A program made the translations under genes and the position numbers. A stretch of 64,000 bases of DNA from positions 3,206 through 67,205 of the forward strand of contig JBAROV010000258.1 in NCBI GenBank assembly GCA_049642465.1, in the 5' to 3' direction. The notes beneath the pieces were generated by a model that was not told where the DNA came from, made no database searches, and saw nothing but the letters and a program-made list of their open reading frames with translations. The stretch is from CAWDPQ01 sp049642465 (GTDB lineage Bacteria; Acidobacteriota; Vicinamibacteria; Vicinamibacterales; 2-12-FULL-66-21). Positions 42,333 to 50,892 of the stretch are shown here, piece after piece (positions within the stretch are counted from its first letter, which is position 1; the number at the start of each line of letters is the position of its first letter).

Positions 42333-45300
42333 CTATCTTCCTCCTGCAATCTTCTCCAATTCGCCCTCGATGTCCTTCATCTCTGCGAGCAGGTCGTCCA
42401 ATCGACGACGCGACTCGGCGCCAACTTTCTGATCGGCCCCGCCCTCAGCGCGTGCGATGTTGGCCAGCTGATCGATGATCATTCCCTGCTCGTACGTGCC
42501 TGGTGCCGTGACAACCCTTGCCAGCAACCGCTGGAGTGGGTGCGAGTACTTGATGTCCGCAACTCTCTCACCGGGACCCGGAGACGGCGGAAAAGGCACG
42601 GACACCTGCTCCATCGCGCGCTGAATCCGTGCCCTTAGTTCCGTGGCTTGGGATTGAGCGTCTCGCAGTCGCAACAGAAAGTCCTGCTGCGCCACAAGAT
42701 CTGCGACGCTGATGCCATCCTCCAATACCGCTGGATCGACATTGACCTCGAATGACTTCGTCTGCGATCCAAGGCGCGCGGTGTACTTGCCGGGAGCCAC
42801 GAGCGGGCCATTGTTTGACCAGCGATAGTCCCAGAGATACCGATGGTGTCCCGCTCTCGCTCCATCTCCTCCTCCCCGCGCGCGGCCTCCGCTCCCTGGC
42901 TGAACCGATCGCACGAGCCGGCCGGATGCATCGGTGATCTCCAGCGTGAGCGGCTCGCTCGAGCCGGAGGGCACTACGTAATCAATCGGCAGCGCCACTG
43001 CTGGGTATTGAGGATTGCCGCCGCGGCCGCCACCCGCCCGGCGGTAACGCACTCGCGTTGAAGGCTGCAGCAGCGTCAACGACGGACTCGCCGACATCTG
43101 CCGCAGCGGCGCAATGTCATCCATGATCCAGAAGGATCGTCCCATCGTCGCGATGACCAGATCTCCTCGGTGCACGCGAATGTCGGTCACCGGCGTCGCC
43201 GGCAGGTTCTGCTGCAACGATCGCCACTGCCGGCCATTATCGAATGACGCGAAGATGCCGAATTCGGTCCCGGCAAACAGCAGTCCGTCGCGTTCAGGAT
43301 CTTCGCGTACCACCCTGGTGGGATGGTCGATGGGGATTCCATTCGCGCCGTCGCTCAGCCTGGCCCAGGTCGTTCCGTAGTCGTCGGTTCGATAGATGTA
43401 CGGCTTGAGGTCGTGCTCGCGGAGATACCGATAGACCGCAATATACGCCGAGCCTTTTCGTCGGGGTGACGCGTCGATGTTCTGCACGCGCCCGCCGGGC
43501 GGCAGATCTTTGGGGGTAACGTTCGACCAACTCTTGCCGTTGTCGCGTGTCACATGGACAGGGCCATCGTTGGCACCGACCCAGATGACGCCCCGTTCGA
43601 GCGGCGATTCCGCCATCGAGTAAATCGACGAGTAGACCTCCTCACCAGTCACATCGCGCGTGATTGGATTGCCCGGAACAAGCTGAAATTCCTTTTCATG
43701 CGCCGTGAGATCCGGACTGATGACCTGCCAGGTGACGCCATCATCGGTCGATCGATGGAGCACGTGTGAAGCCTGGTAGATGGTTTTTGGATCGTGCGGC
43801 GACAGCATGATGACGGTCTGCCGCGGGAAGCGGAACTTGATGTCGTCGGGATGATGACCGTAGCGGTTCTGCGGGTAAATCCATCTACCTTGCGACTGGC
43901 CGGTTTCGACACTGAATCGTTCGACTTCCCCTTTGCACGCCCCCCAAATGATTTTGCCGTCCGGCCGCGGCCAGATGCCGCCTGTCTCACAGCCTGATGC
44001 CTGCGACCACGCCTGCGCCGGATGATCGAATCCGAAACCAACCGGCGGAACGCTCGGAACAACGACGGTGGAGTTGTCCTGCTGTGGGCCGTAGAGCAGA
44101 TATGGATACTGCTCGTCGACGCTGACCATGTACAACTCCGCCGTCGGCTGATTCAGAATCGACGACCACGTGCGGCCTCCATCCGTGGTGACGTTCGCGC
44201 CGCCGTCGTTGCATTGGACGGCGTAGTTGGGATTATCGGGATTGAACCAGATGCCGTGATTGTCGCCGTGCGGCGTCGGCACCGTCGAGAACGTCCGCCC
44301 GCCGTTCGATGACTTGAACAGGGCGAGCGCATTCACCCATACCTCTTCCGCATTCTTCGGGTTGACGTCCACATAGTTGAAATAGAACGGTCGGGGACGC
44401 AGGTTCGTTGCGCTGTTGATCAATCGCCAACTTGCGCCGGAATCGTCGGATCGGTAGAGGCCGCCTTCATTACCCGGCGCTTCGATCATGGCGTACACCG
44501 TGCGTGGCGAGCTGCGCGCGACGTCGATGTCGATCTTGCCGATCAGGCGGTTCGGCAGGCCGTTCGTGAGCTTCGTCCAGGTCTCCCCACCATCGGTGGA
44601 CTTGTAGATGCCTCCCTCGGTTGCCGGGCCGCCGCTGATGATGTCCCACCCTTTCCGAAAGCCGCGATACATGCCCGCGTACAACTCGTTGGGGCTTGCA
44701 TAATTGATCGCGACGACACGGCCTCCCGTCGAGTTGTTGACGAACAGCGTTTTCTTCCACGAGCGGCCGCCATCAGTTGTTTTGAAGATGCCCCGCTCGT
44801 CGTTCGGGCCGAATGGCGATCCGAGCGCGGCCAGCCATACGATCTCGGGATTTGTCGGATGAACGATCACACTGCCAATTTGCCCGGCATCCTTCAGTCC
44901 CATGAACTGCCACGTCTTCCCCGCGTCGGACGACTTGTAGACACCGCGGCCAATGATCACGTTGCTGCGGATGGCGGCGCTGCCGGTACCGACCCACACA
45001 ATCGTCGGATTGGACTCCGAGACATCAATCGAGCCGATTGAACCGGTGGTCATCTGCCCATCGCTGATGGGTATCCACTCTGCCCCGCAGTTCTCAGTCT
45101 TCCAGACGCCCCCGCCGGTGGCTCCCATGTAGTAGGTGCACGGCTGGCTGCGCACGCCAGCGATGGCCGTCACTCGGCCGCCGCGGGTAGGACCGACGCT
45201 GCGCCAGCGGAGATCCTGATAGAGCACGTTTGCCGCTACGTCCCTGGGCGCAAGCGTCTGCCCAGATTGCGCATGTCCGGTGTTCGTGGTGAGCGATGGA

Positions 45301-45356
45301 AGGGCGGCGGCGAGAGAAAGAACGGAAATTGCAATCCGGAAGTGTCGAACGAACAT
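42333..45356 (-). CDS. large exported BNR/sortilin-like beta-propeller protein
   Basis: 1007 residues with a signal peptide (LTTNTGHAQ). Repeated BNR/Asp-box motifs (SSDAGKTWQF, TTDGGRSWKK, STDGGETWTKL, SDDSGASWRL, RSTDDGVTWQVI, TRDNGKSWSNV) build one or two large propellers across ~40-730, as in sortilin VPS10 and sialidase-like proteins. The last ~270 residues are an Ig-like region and a helical C-terminus. Family is very common and multi-copy in Acidobacteriota; substrate unknown. TATACT ends 7 bases before ATG, suggesting a leaderless mRNA. Confidence 0.9.
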   Translation of the reverse strand: MFVRHFRIAISVLSLAAALPSLTTNTGHAQSGQTLAPRDVAANVLYQDLRWRSVGPTRGGRVTAIAGVRSQPCTYYMGATGGGVWKTENCGAEWIPISDGQMTTGSIGSIDVSESNPTIVWVGTGSAAIRSNVIIGRGVYKSSDAGKTWQFMGLKDAGQIGSVIVHPTNPEIVWLAALGSPFGPNDERGIFKTTDGGRSWKKTLFVNNSTGGRVVAINYASPNELYAGMYRGFRKGWDIISGGPATEGGIYKSTDGGETWTKLTNGLPNRLIGKIDIDVARSSPRTVYAMIEAPGNEGGLYRSDDSGASWRLINSATNLRPRPFYFNYVDVNPKNAEEVWVNALALFKSSNGGRTFSTVPTPHGDNHGIWFNPDNPNYAVQCNDGGANVTTDGGRTWSSILNQPTAELYMVSVDEQYPYLLYGPQQDNSTVVVPSVPPVGFGFDHPAQAWSQASGCETGGIWPRPDGKIIWGACKGEVERFSVETGQSQGRWIYPQNRYGHHPDDIKFRFPRQTVIMLSPHDPKTIYQASHVLHRSTDDGVTWQVISPDLTAHEKEFQLVPGNPITRDVTGEEVYSSIYSMAESPLERGVIWVGANDGPVHVTRDNGKSWSNVTPKDLPPGGRVQNIDASPRRKGSAYIAVYRYLREHDLKPYIYRTDDYGTTWARLSDGANGIPIDHPTRVVREDPERDGLLFAGTEFGIFASFDNGRQWRSLQQNLPATPVTDIRVHRGDLVIATMGRSFWIMDDIAPLRQMSASPSLTLLQPSTRVRYRRAGGGRGGNPQYPAVALPIDYVVPSGSSEPLTLEITDASGRLVRSVQPGSGGRARGGGDGARAGHHRYLWDYRWSNNGPLVAPGKYTARLGSQTKSFEVNVDPAVLEDGISVADLVAQQDFLLRLRDAQSQATELRARIQRAMEQVSVPFPPSPGPGERVADIKYSHPLQRLLARVVTAPGTYEQGMIIDQLANIARAEGGADQKVGAESRRRLDDLLAEMKDIEGELEKIAGGR

Positions 45357-45363
45357 GTCGCCG

Positions 45364-45369
45364 AGTATA
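45364..45369 (-). promoter_or_regulatory. TATACT -10 hexamer for the BNR protein gene
   Basis: TATACT on the minus strand 7 bases before the ATG at 45356; no Shine-Dalgarno between. It lies in the 17-base gap behind the STAS gene. Confidence 0.5.
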
Positions 45370-45373
45370 GCTG

Positions 45374-45742
45374 CTACACCGCGGCCTTGAAGCTTCGGAC
45401 GGCGTCCTCCTCGCTGTCAAATGCTTCGAACACGGTGAGGAGCTTGGTGATGGTCATCACGCGGTTGCTGCGCGGCGTCAGGTGCAGCAGCTTCATGTCT
45501 CCGCCGGCGCGGCGCACGGTCAGGAACTTTGCGACCATCACGCCGACACCCGCACTGTCGATGTAGCTCACATCCTTGAGGTTCAGGACGATCTGGGTCT
45601 GCCCTCGTGCGAGTAGAACGTTGATGTGTTCCCGAAAGGTGGCGTCTCCCTCATCGAGCACGAGCCGGCCTGTCATGTCGAGGATAGCGATCCCGTCCAC
45701 GACCCGTTCGACGATCCGGAGCGCCGGCCTGGTTTCACGCAT
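45374..45742 (-). CDS. STAS domain protein (anti-sigma factor antagonist)
   Basis: 122 residues from ATG 45742. Complete STAS domain: IVERVVDGIAILDMTGRLVLDEGDATFREHI, LKDVSYIDSAGVGVMVAKF with the phosphorylatable Ser of DSAGVG, and a C-terminal helix (EDAVRSFKAAV). SpoIIAA/RsbV-type switches bind an anti-sigma kinase; none is encoded nearby. The start overlaps the end of the radical SAM gene by 8 bases, so the two are probably translated together. Confidence 0.9.
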   Translation of the reverse strand: MRETRPALRIVERVVDGIAILDMTGRLVLDEGDATFREHINVLLARGQTQIVLNLKDVSYIDSAGVGVMVAKFLTVRRAGGDMKLLHLTPRSNRVMTITKLLTVFEAFDSEEDAVRSFKAAV

Positions 45743-47252
45743 AGTGAAGCTCGAAATCGGGCAGATAATCCCGCTCCGCCTGACGCATCGCGCGGTAACG
45801 GGCAAACGCGCGGCGCTCGCTTTCGAGGCCGAACAGAGATCGAATCGAACTCCCCCGGAATGTATGCGCCAGCATCTCCGGGCCGTGGCGCAAGACGAAG
45901 CGAGGATTGTGGGCGAGCGTCGGCCAGAAGTGCCGCAGCTTCATCCACCGCTCGGCGCGCCAGCGCAAGAACTCGATTTCGTCCGCCGTCAGGTGCTCGC
46001 TTCGCACCACGGCCGTCGTCCCATCGTATTCCTCGACACGCTCGTTCACAATCAGCTGACGCTCGATGAAATCCCGCGTCATCGGCGTACCGGGATACGG
46101 CGTCGGATGCTGAATGTAGGGCCAATCGACGTGGTGCCGCGCAAACTCCAGGTTTGCCTCGATTGACTCCCGGGTATCGCTGGGATTGCCGACAATCAGC
46201 CCACCCACCACGTACATACCGTGACGGTGCAGCATATCGACGGCCTGCAGCGTTGCGCTACCGGTGCGGCGTCCGTGCTCGCGCGTCGCATTCTTCGCCG
46301 ACGCCTTGAGAAACTGAAGGTCCTCCTCGAGGATGTTCTCGATCCCAAGGAAGACGTATCGAAATCCGGCTTTCCGCATCGCCGCCGCAAGCGAATCCCC
46401 CGCCGAGGCAATCGACGAGGTCATCGCCTGAACGATGTAGTCGATGTCGTTGAGGCGGGCGTCGATGATGGCCTCGCAGAGCGACTGGAAGCGTTTCACG
46501 TTCAGCGTGATGTTGTCGTCGACGATGAAAATGGCACGAGCGCCGCGACGCCGGGCGTCCACGATGTCCTCGATCACGCGTTCGAGCGTCCAGACATGGA
46601 AGTTGCGACCGCGCATCTCGATGATCGAGCAGAAGCTGCAGTCGTAGGTGCAGCCGCGTGAGGTTTCCACGACATCGATGGGGCGCCCGATGAACGTGTA
46701 CCCCTCGAGAACACGCGCCGAGCGATTCGGAAGTTTCACCTCCTCGCCGGCGAGAGTGCTCACCGGTCGATCCGGTGTCCGGACGAAGCCTGACGGCGAT
46801 CGATAGGACAGACCACGCACATCTTCAGGCTCGACCCCAGCCTCGTAGCGGCGCACCAGCTCGCGGAAGGTGATGTCCCCTTCGCCACGGACGATGGCGT
46901 CCACGTCCCAGGGCTGGCGCTCGTAAACCTCCGTCGCCAGGCTCGGATCGTAGCCGCCCACGACAATCCGCGCCGCGGGTCGCAGCGCGCGGACCAGGGC
47001 AGCAATCTTTCTGGCGGTATGCCGCTGGAACGTCATGACCGACAAGCCGACGATGTCTGGAGCGACGTCGCGGAGCAGCTGCTCCACCGTTTCGCGCACG
47101 CGCCGCTGGACGAGGATCAGATCGGCCACGGCAACGCGATGGTGGGCGTCGACGTTGCCCGCGAGGGAGGCGAGCGCGCCGTTGGGCATGCGCATCGCGA
47201 CCGTCGCGGTGTGCTCGAATGAATCGGGCATCGAGAGGAGGAGGATGTTCAT
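45735..47252 (-). CDS. B12-binding domain radical SAM protein
   Basis: 505 residues from ATG 47252, preceded by a GGAGGAGGA-like tract. Cobalamin-binding fold at ~1-140 (no classical DxHxxG; VGLSVMTFQRHTARKI and VVGGYDPSLATEV are typical). Radical SAM core from ~185 with the cluster motif RGCTYDCSFCS (CxxxCxxC). C-terminal ~130 residues include WPYIQHPTPYPGTPM. Related enzymes modify lipids (hopanoid or Mg-chelatase-like BchE group), but substrate cannot be told. Overlaps the STAS gene. Confidence 0.88.
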   Translation of the reverse strand: MNILLLSMPDSFEHTATVAMRMPNGALASLAGNVDAHHRVAVADLILVQRRVRETVEQLLRDVAPDIVGLSVMTFQRHTARKIAALVRALRPAARIVVGGYDPSLATEVYERQPWDVDAIVRGEGDITFRELVRRYEAGVEPEDVRGLSYRSPSGFVRTPDRPVSTLAGEEVKLPNRSARVLEGYTFIGRPIDVVETSRGCTYDCSFCSIIEMRGRNFHVWTLERVIEDIVDARRRGARAIFIVDDNITLNVKRFQSLCEAIIDARLNDIDYIVQAMTSSIASAGDSLAAAMRKAGFRYVFLGIENILEEDLQFLKASAKNATREHGRRTGSATLQAVDMLHRHGMYVVGGLIVGNPSDTRESIEANLEFARHHVDWPYIQHPTPYPGTPMTRDFIERQLIVNERVEEYDGTTAVVRSEHLTADEIEFLRWRAERWMKLRHFWPTLAHNPRFVLRHGPEMLAHTFRGSSIRSLFGLESERRAFARYRAMRQAERDYLPDFELHYA

Positions 47253-47282
47253 AACGAGCCCCCGAGGACCAGCCATCATTTC

Positions 47283-47400
47283 TCAGTGCTCGCGGGGCCC
47301 CACCCCCGCGAGCTGCGGCTCGACTCGCTTGCTTCCGCCTTCGCTGAAGCTACGGCGGACCCGCCGTAGCCTTGGCGGAGGCTGGGGCGCTCGCCGCGGC
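47283..47400 (+). repeat. GC-rich dispersed element, copy A (3' end of LEA14 gene)
   Basis: Begins with TCAGTGCTCGCGGGGCCCC, the terminus shared with 47940, 48036 and (inverted) 62317. Contains the palindrome TCCGCCTTCGCTGAAGCTACGG...GGCGG at 47331-47356. It is translated in reverse as the last ~40 residues of the LEA14-like protein; its first three bases form that gene's TGA. Confidence 0.85.
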
Positions 47401-47936
47401 CGATAGCGCCGTCGCAGATTCCCTCGCACGAGCGTCATGGGCCCAAACGTCGGAGTGCCGAGCCGTCCGGCATCGACTCCGATCGTTCCGTCGAGACGGT
47501 AATCGAGCGCCTCATTGTTGGCCGCGCGTCGAACGACATTCGCCAGTCCGGGCAGGTCCGCAAAGCTGATGGACAGATCGATGGGGACCACACTCTCCTG
47601 CCCCGGTCCCAGCGGAAGCCCCAATGGGAAGTCCGCGTTGGCGGCGCGGCTGCCCTCGACAAACAACGTCCCGGCGAGCGTCCCCAGCCGGACGCCAAAC
47701 GAATTGGGATTCGAGACCTTGGTCCAGATCCGCACGCCCGCGCCACCAAGCGGACCTGCCGCGCCGGGCGGCAGCAACCGAATCTCAGCCGGCTGCCCCT
47801 CCGCTTCCTCGAACTTCGGCGCCTGAACGAGCGCCCGCAATCCTTCGAGGGCCGCGCAGCTCGACGCGGAGAGGCAAGCGGCGGTCAGTAGAAGTACCAA
47901 CGCACATGAGCGCAAGTTCGAACTCCCCGTCCTCAT
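47283..47936 (-). CDS. LEA14/WHy-type lipoprotein with element-derived tail
   Basis: 217 residues. N-terminal hydrophobic segment with two possible lipobox Cys (LLLTAAC and SASSC). Residues ~50-170 are a WHy/LEA type 2 beta-sandwich: VRIWTKVSNPNSFGVRLGTLAGTLFVEG, LPLGPGQESVVPIDLSISFADLPGL, YRLDGTIGVDAG, FGPMTLVRG. Residues ~175-217 (Arg/Pro-rich, RRSFSEGGSKR...AGVGPREH) are encoded by the dispersed element and unlike the family. WHy proteins are linked to stress and desiccation; function here unknown. Confidence 0.82.
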   Translation of the reverse strand: MRTGSSNLRSCALVLLLTAACLSASSCAALEGLRALVQAPKFEEAEGQPAEIRLLPPGAAGPLGGAGVRIWTKVSNPNSFGVRLGTLAGTLFVEGSRAANADFPLGLPLGPGQESVVPIDLSISFADLPGLANVVRRAANNEALDYRLDGTIGVDAGRLGTPTFGPMTLVRGNLRRRYRPRRAPQPPPRLRRVRRSFSEGGSKRVEPQLAGVGPREH

Positions 47937-47939
47937 CCT

Positions 47940-48256
47940 TCAGTGCTCGCGGGGCCCCACCCCCGCTCGCTCTCGCTCGGCGGCGGCGCTCCGCGCCGCT
48001 TCCCTCCGCCGCCTCGCTCGGGCCGCAGGCGCTTCTCAGTGCTCGCGGGGCCCTCCGCCTCCGCGCGCGAACGACTCATGCGCGCTACGGCGAGACCTCG
48101 CCGTAGCTGGTCGCTTGTCTCGTGTGCGACCAGCAGAGGCGGGCATCGCGCGGAGTTCTCGCGAAGGTTGCCCGCCGTAGCTTTAGCGAAGGCGGGCCCG
48201 CGCTACGGCTGGCGAGCCGGCGGCTCACTCGGGCCGCAGGCGCTCCCTCCGTCCCG
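47940..48256 (+). repeat. GC-rich dispersed element, compound copy B
   Basis: Two sub-copies begin with TCAGTGCTCGCGGGGCC at 47940 and 48036. The second runs through the palindrome at 48173-48200 (GCCCGCCGTAGCTTTAGCGA and AGGCGGGCCCGC) to CGGGCCGCAGGCGCTCCCTCC near 48256. It is the same order of blocks as copy C. It fills most of the 353-base gap 47937-48289; no gene is seen there. Direct orientation with copy A, so the LEA14 gene is bracketed. Confidence 0.88.
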
Positions 48257-48271
48257 CGATTATAGCGACGT

Positions 48272-48277
48272 TATAAC
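48272..48277 (+). promoter_or_regulatory. TATAAC -10-like hexamer before the glycosylase gene
   Basis: TATAAC 12 bases before ATG 48290, with GAGGAG as Shine-Dalgarno between. No clear -35; upstream is the dispersed element. Confidence 0.35.
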
Positions 48278-48289
48278 ATCCTGAGGAGC

Positions 48290-49195
48290 ATGCCCGAGCT
48301 GCCAGACGTCGAGCTCTACCTGCACGCGCTGCAGCCACGCATCGTCAATTGCTACCTCGATCGCGTGAGGCTCGGCAACCCGTTCATCGTCCGCACGATC
48401 GAGCCTCCGGTCTCCGCGCTCGAAGGCCGGAAGATTGAAGATTTGCAGCGACTGGGCAAGCGCCTGGTGGTGCATTTCACCGACGATCTCTTCATGGTCA
48501 TCCACCTGATGATTGCCGGCCGGCTCCGCTGGCGCGAGCGTGGCGCGACCATTCCCGCCAAGGTCGGACTCGCCGCCTTTGATTTCGAAGAAGGGACGCT
48601 GCTCCTGACAGAGGCAGGGGCACGGCGGCAGGCGTCCATCCACATCGTTCACGGAGCGGACGATCTACACGCGCACGATCCGGGCGGGATTGAAGTACTC
48701 GAGGCGGACGTTCAAACGTTCGCTCGACATCTGGCGCGCGAAAACCACACGTTGAAACGTGCCCTGACGGATCCGCGAATCTTCAGCGGCATCGGCAATG
48801 CGTATTCGGACGAGATTCTGCATTCCGCGCGGCTCTCGCCGATGAAACTGACCTCGACGCTGACGGACGCCGAAATCGAAACGCTCTATCACGCGACTAT
48901 CGACACGCTCCGCTCATGGATCGAGCGCCTGCGGGAGGAAACCGGCGATCGCTTCCCGGAAAAGGTGACGGCCTTCCGGCCTGAAATGGCCGTCCATGGC
49001 AAATACGGCAAACCATGCCCCGTGTGCGGCAGCCCCATCCAGCGGATTGTTTACGCCAGGAACGAATCGAACTACTGCAGCCAGTGTCAGACCGGCGGGC
49101 GCCTCTTGTCCGACCGGGCGCTGTCGCGGCTCCTGCGGGAAGATTGGCCGAAAACACTCGAGGATCTCGAACAGCGCAAGCGAGCGGCACGTTGA
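48290..49195 (+). CDS. formamidopyrimidine-DNA glycosylase / endonuclease VIII family
   Basis: 301 residues. N-terminus MPELPDVE supplies the catalytic Pro2 and Glu3. LGKRLVVHF holds the conserved Lys, RIFSGIGNAYSDEIL the H2TH region, and CPVCGSP...YCSQCQTGGR the zinc finger with its Arg. A ~25-residue basic extension follows. Removes oxidised bases and cleaves the abasic site. Fpg versus Nei cannot be decided. Confidence 0.92.
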   Translation: MPELPDVELYLHALQPRIVNCYLDRVRLGNPFIVRTIEPPVSALEGRKIEDLQRLGKRLVVHFTDDLFMVIHLMIAGRLRWRERGATIPAKVGLAAFDFEEGTLLLTEAGARRQASIHIVHGADDLHAHDPGGIEVLEADVQTFARHLARENHTLKRALTDPRIFSGIGNAYSDEILHSARLSPMKLTSTLTDAEIETLYHATIDTLRSWIERLREETGDRFPEKVTAFRPEMAVHGKYGKPCPVCGSPIQRIVYARNESNYCSQCQTGGRLLSDRALSRLLREDWPKTLEDLEQRKRAAR

Positions 49196-49228
49196 GCCGT
49201 ACGGGGCCCATTTTGCGCCTTCCTGATC

Positions 49229-50449
49229 GTGAACACAGTTTTGCAGCGGTGGATTGCATTCAATGGCGTCGGGGCGCTCGGGATCCTCGTACAACTGGGT
49301 ATTCTGGCGATCCTGGTCCGTCATTTCGCCGTCCCGTACCTGCTGGCAACGGCCGTGGCGGTCGAGTTGACGGTGTTGCACAATTTTGTGTGGCATCAGC
49401 AGTGGACCTGGCGCGACCGCCCGAGCGACTCGAAGACACAGCTCGTGGTCAGGCTCTGGCGTTTCCACGTCCTCAACGGTTTCGTATCGCTCGCGGGCAA
49501 TCTGGCAATCGCGCGGCTGCTGACGGGAGAGTTAGGCGCAGATCCGTTAGCCTCAAATATCGCGGCAATCATCGTCTGCTCTATGTTGAATTTCGCGGCA
49601 AGTGAACTGCTCGTGTTCCGACGGGTTGCAGCAGCCCTCGTTGTGCTCCTGATGCTCGCCTCGAGCGCAGCTGCGGAGACTCCAACAATGGCGGCGGTGC
49701 TTCGCCCTGCCACTCTCCAGGCCTGGACGGCATACGAGCGGCAGGTGGACGCCCGCCATCAAGGCGCCTCGGCTAGTTCCACTCCATTCTTTTCCCTCGA
49801 CGCCTATGGCATCGGCGGATGGCGGGAGGCAACCATGAAGGGGGGCATCTCCATGCACCGCCTCGATCGCCCCCAGCCAGGCGGCGCGACCGTTTCGGTG
49901 CCGGATGGCAAGATTCATCACTGGGCCGGAGCGATTTTCGTGCCCGGCATGACAGTCGAAGCCGTCCTGCAGCACCTCTCGAAGTACGCGGGACGCGAGT
50001 CAGAACATTACGACGATGTGATTGGCTCGCGACTGATTGCTCGAGACGGCGACCGTTACCGCGTGTTCATGAAACTGCGTCGCACCAAAGTCGTGACCGT
50101 TACTTACAACTCGGAGCACGCCGTCGAATACCGTCGGCTGGGGGCACGGGCGACCGGCCGCAGCGTCTCGACACGAATCGCCGAACTCGAGAACGCTGGG
50201 ACGGCCACTGAGCACGAAAAGCCCGATGGCCGCGACCAGGGATTTCTCTGGCGTCTCAACGCCTACTGGCGATACGAAGCTGTCAAGGGCGGGGTATTGA
50301 TCGAGTGCGAGTCGATCAGCCTGAGCCGGGATGTTCCGGCGCTGCTCAAGTGGTTCATCGGCGGGATGGTCGAAGGCGTCGCTCGCGATTCGCTGGAGCG
50401 AACGCTCTCGAGCTTGAAGCGCGCGCTCGTTGAAACGAAAACTACTTGA
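49229..50449 (+). CDS. GtrA-like membrane domain fused to an exported SRPBCC-like domain
   Basis: 406 residues from a GTG. Residues ~1-130 are a GtrA-type four-helix domain (FNGVGALGILVQLGILAILV, VELTVLHNFVWHQQWTW, HVLNGFVSLAGNLAIARLL, NIAAIIVCSMLNFAASELLVFR). A signal-peptide-like helix (AALVVLLMLASSAAAETP) joins it to ~250 residues: TLQAWTAYERQVDAR, DGKIHHWAGAIFVPGMTVEAVL, KLRRTKVVTVTYNSEH, RLNAYWRYEAVKGGVLIECESISLSRDVPAL. I recall the second part as a separate exported protein in Acidobacteriota. GtrA domains move lipid-linked sugars; the fused role is unknown. Confidence 0.8.
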   Translation: MNTVLQRWIAFNGVGALGILVQLGILAILVRHFAVPYLLATAVAVELTVLHNFVWHQQWTWRDRPSDSKTQLVVRLWRFHVLNGFVSLAGNLAIARLLTGELGADPLASNIAAIIVCSMLNFAASELLVFRRVAAALVVLLMLASSAAAETPTMAAVLRPATLQAWTAYERQVDARHQGASASSTPFFSLDAYGIGGWREATMKGGISMHRLDRPQPGGATVSVPDGKIHHWAGAIFVPGMTVEAVLQHLSKYAGRESEHYDDVIGSRLIARDGDRYRVFMKLRRTKVVTVTYNSEHAVEYRRLGARATGRSVSTRIAELENAGTATEHEKPDGRDQGFLWRLNAYWRYEAVKGGVLIECESISLSRDVPALLKWFIGGMVEGVARDSLERTLSSLKRALVETKTT

Positions 50450-50876
50450 ATAAATCGTCGAACGCCTTGCGGGCGCTGGTCGGCGCGGCGGATTTCGTTT
50501 CGCGTTCGACCGTGGTGCGGGGCTCGAAGAGCGCGCAGGCATTGCGCGCGTCTTTCGGCGAGACTCGAGCCGGCACTGGCTTCTGACATTCGAACGCCGC
50601 CGCCGTATCGAAATGCACGCACTGCGCGCAGGTATGCAGATCCGCGCCGCACCGCAGGCACGTCCCTTCGGCATTCCACGCCGCTGCAACGGTGAGTTCG
50701 TAGCCGCATCTCGCGCAGCGAACCACCTCGCGGAACCCCGGCATGTTGAAGGTTTTCGGCGCGACCGGCGGCTGACCCCGGGGCGCATACTCCTTCTTTT
50801 CCGGCGGACGCTGGTCGCGCCGCGGCTCCCGCGGGTCGTCCTGATACCCACGCTGCTTGTATTTCCGATCTGACAT
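50442..50876 (-). CDS. zinc-ribbon protein of unknown function
   Basis: 144 residues with a charged, Pro/Arg-rich N-terminal ~45 residues and a Cys-rich centre: CARCGYEL, CLRCGADLHTCAQCVHFDTAAAFECQ and ACALFEPR, at least two zinc sites. C-terminal tail ends KAFDDLFK. Converges on the GtrA fusion gene with 8 bases overlap. I have seen similar single genes but know no function. Confidence 0.75.
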   Translation of the reverse strand: MSDRKYKQRGYQDDPREPRRDQRPPEKKEYAPRGQPPVAPKTFNMPGFREVVRCARCGYELTVAAAWNAEGTCLRCGADLHTCAQCVHFDTAAAFECQKPVPARVSPKDARNACALFEPRTTVERETKSAAPTSARKAFDDLFK

Positions 50877-50892
50877 CCCTTCCCGGGGATTC

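Noticed and set aside
47283..48256. Composite transposon carrying the LEA14 gene
   Set aside because: Direct copies of the element bracket the gene, but no transposase, target duplication or mobility evidence is visible.
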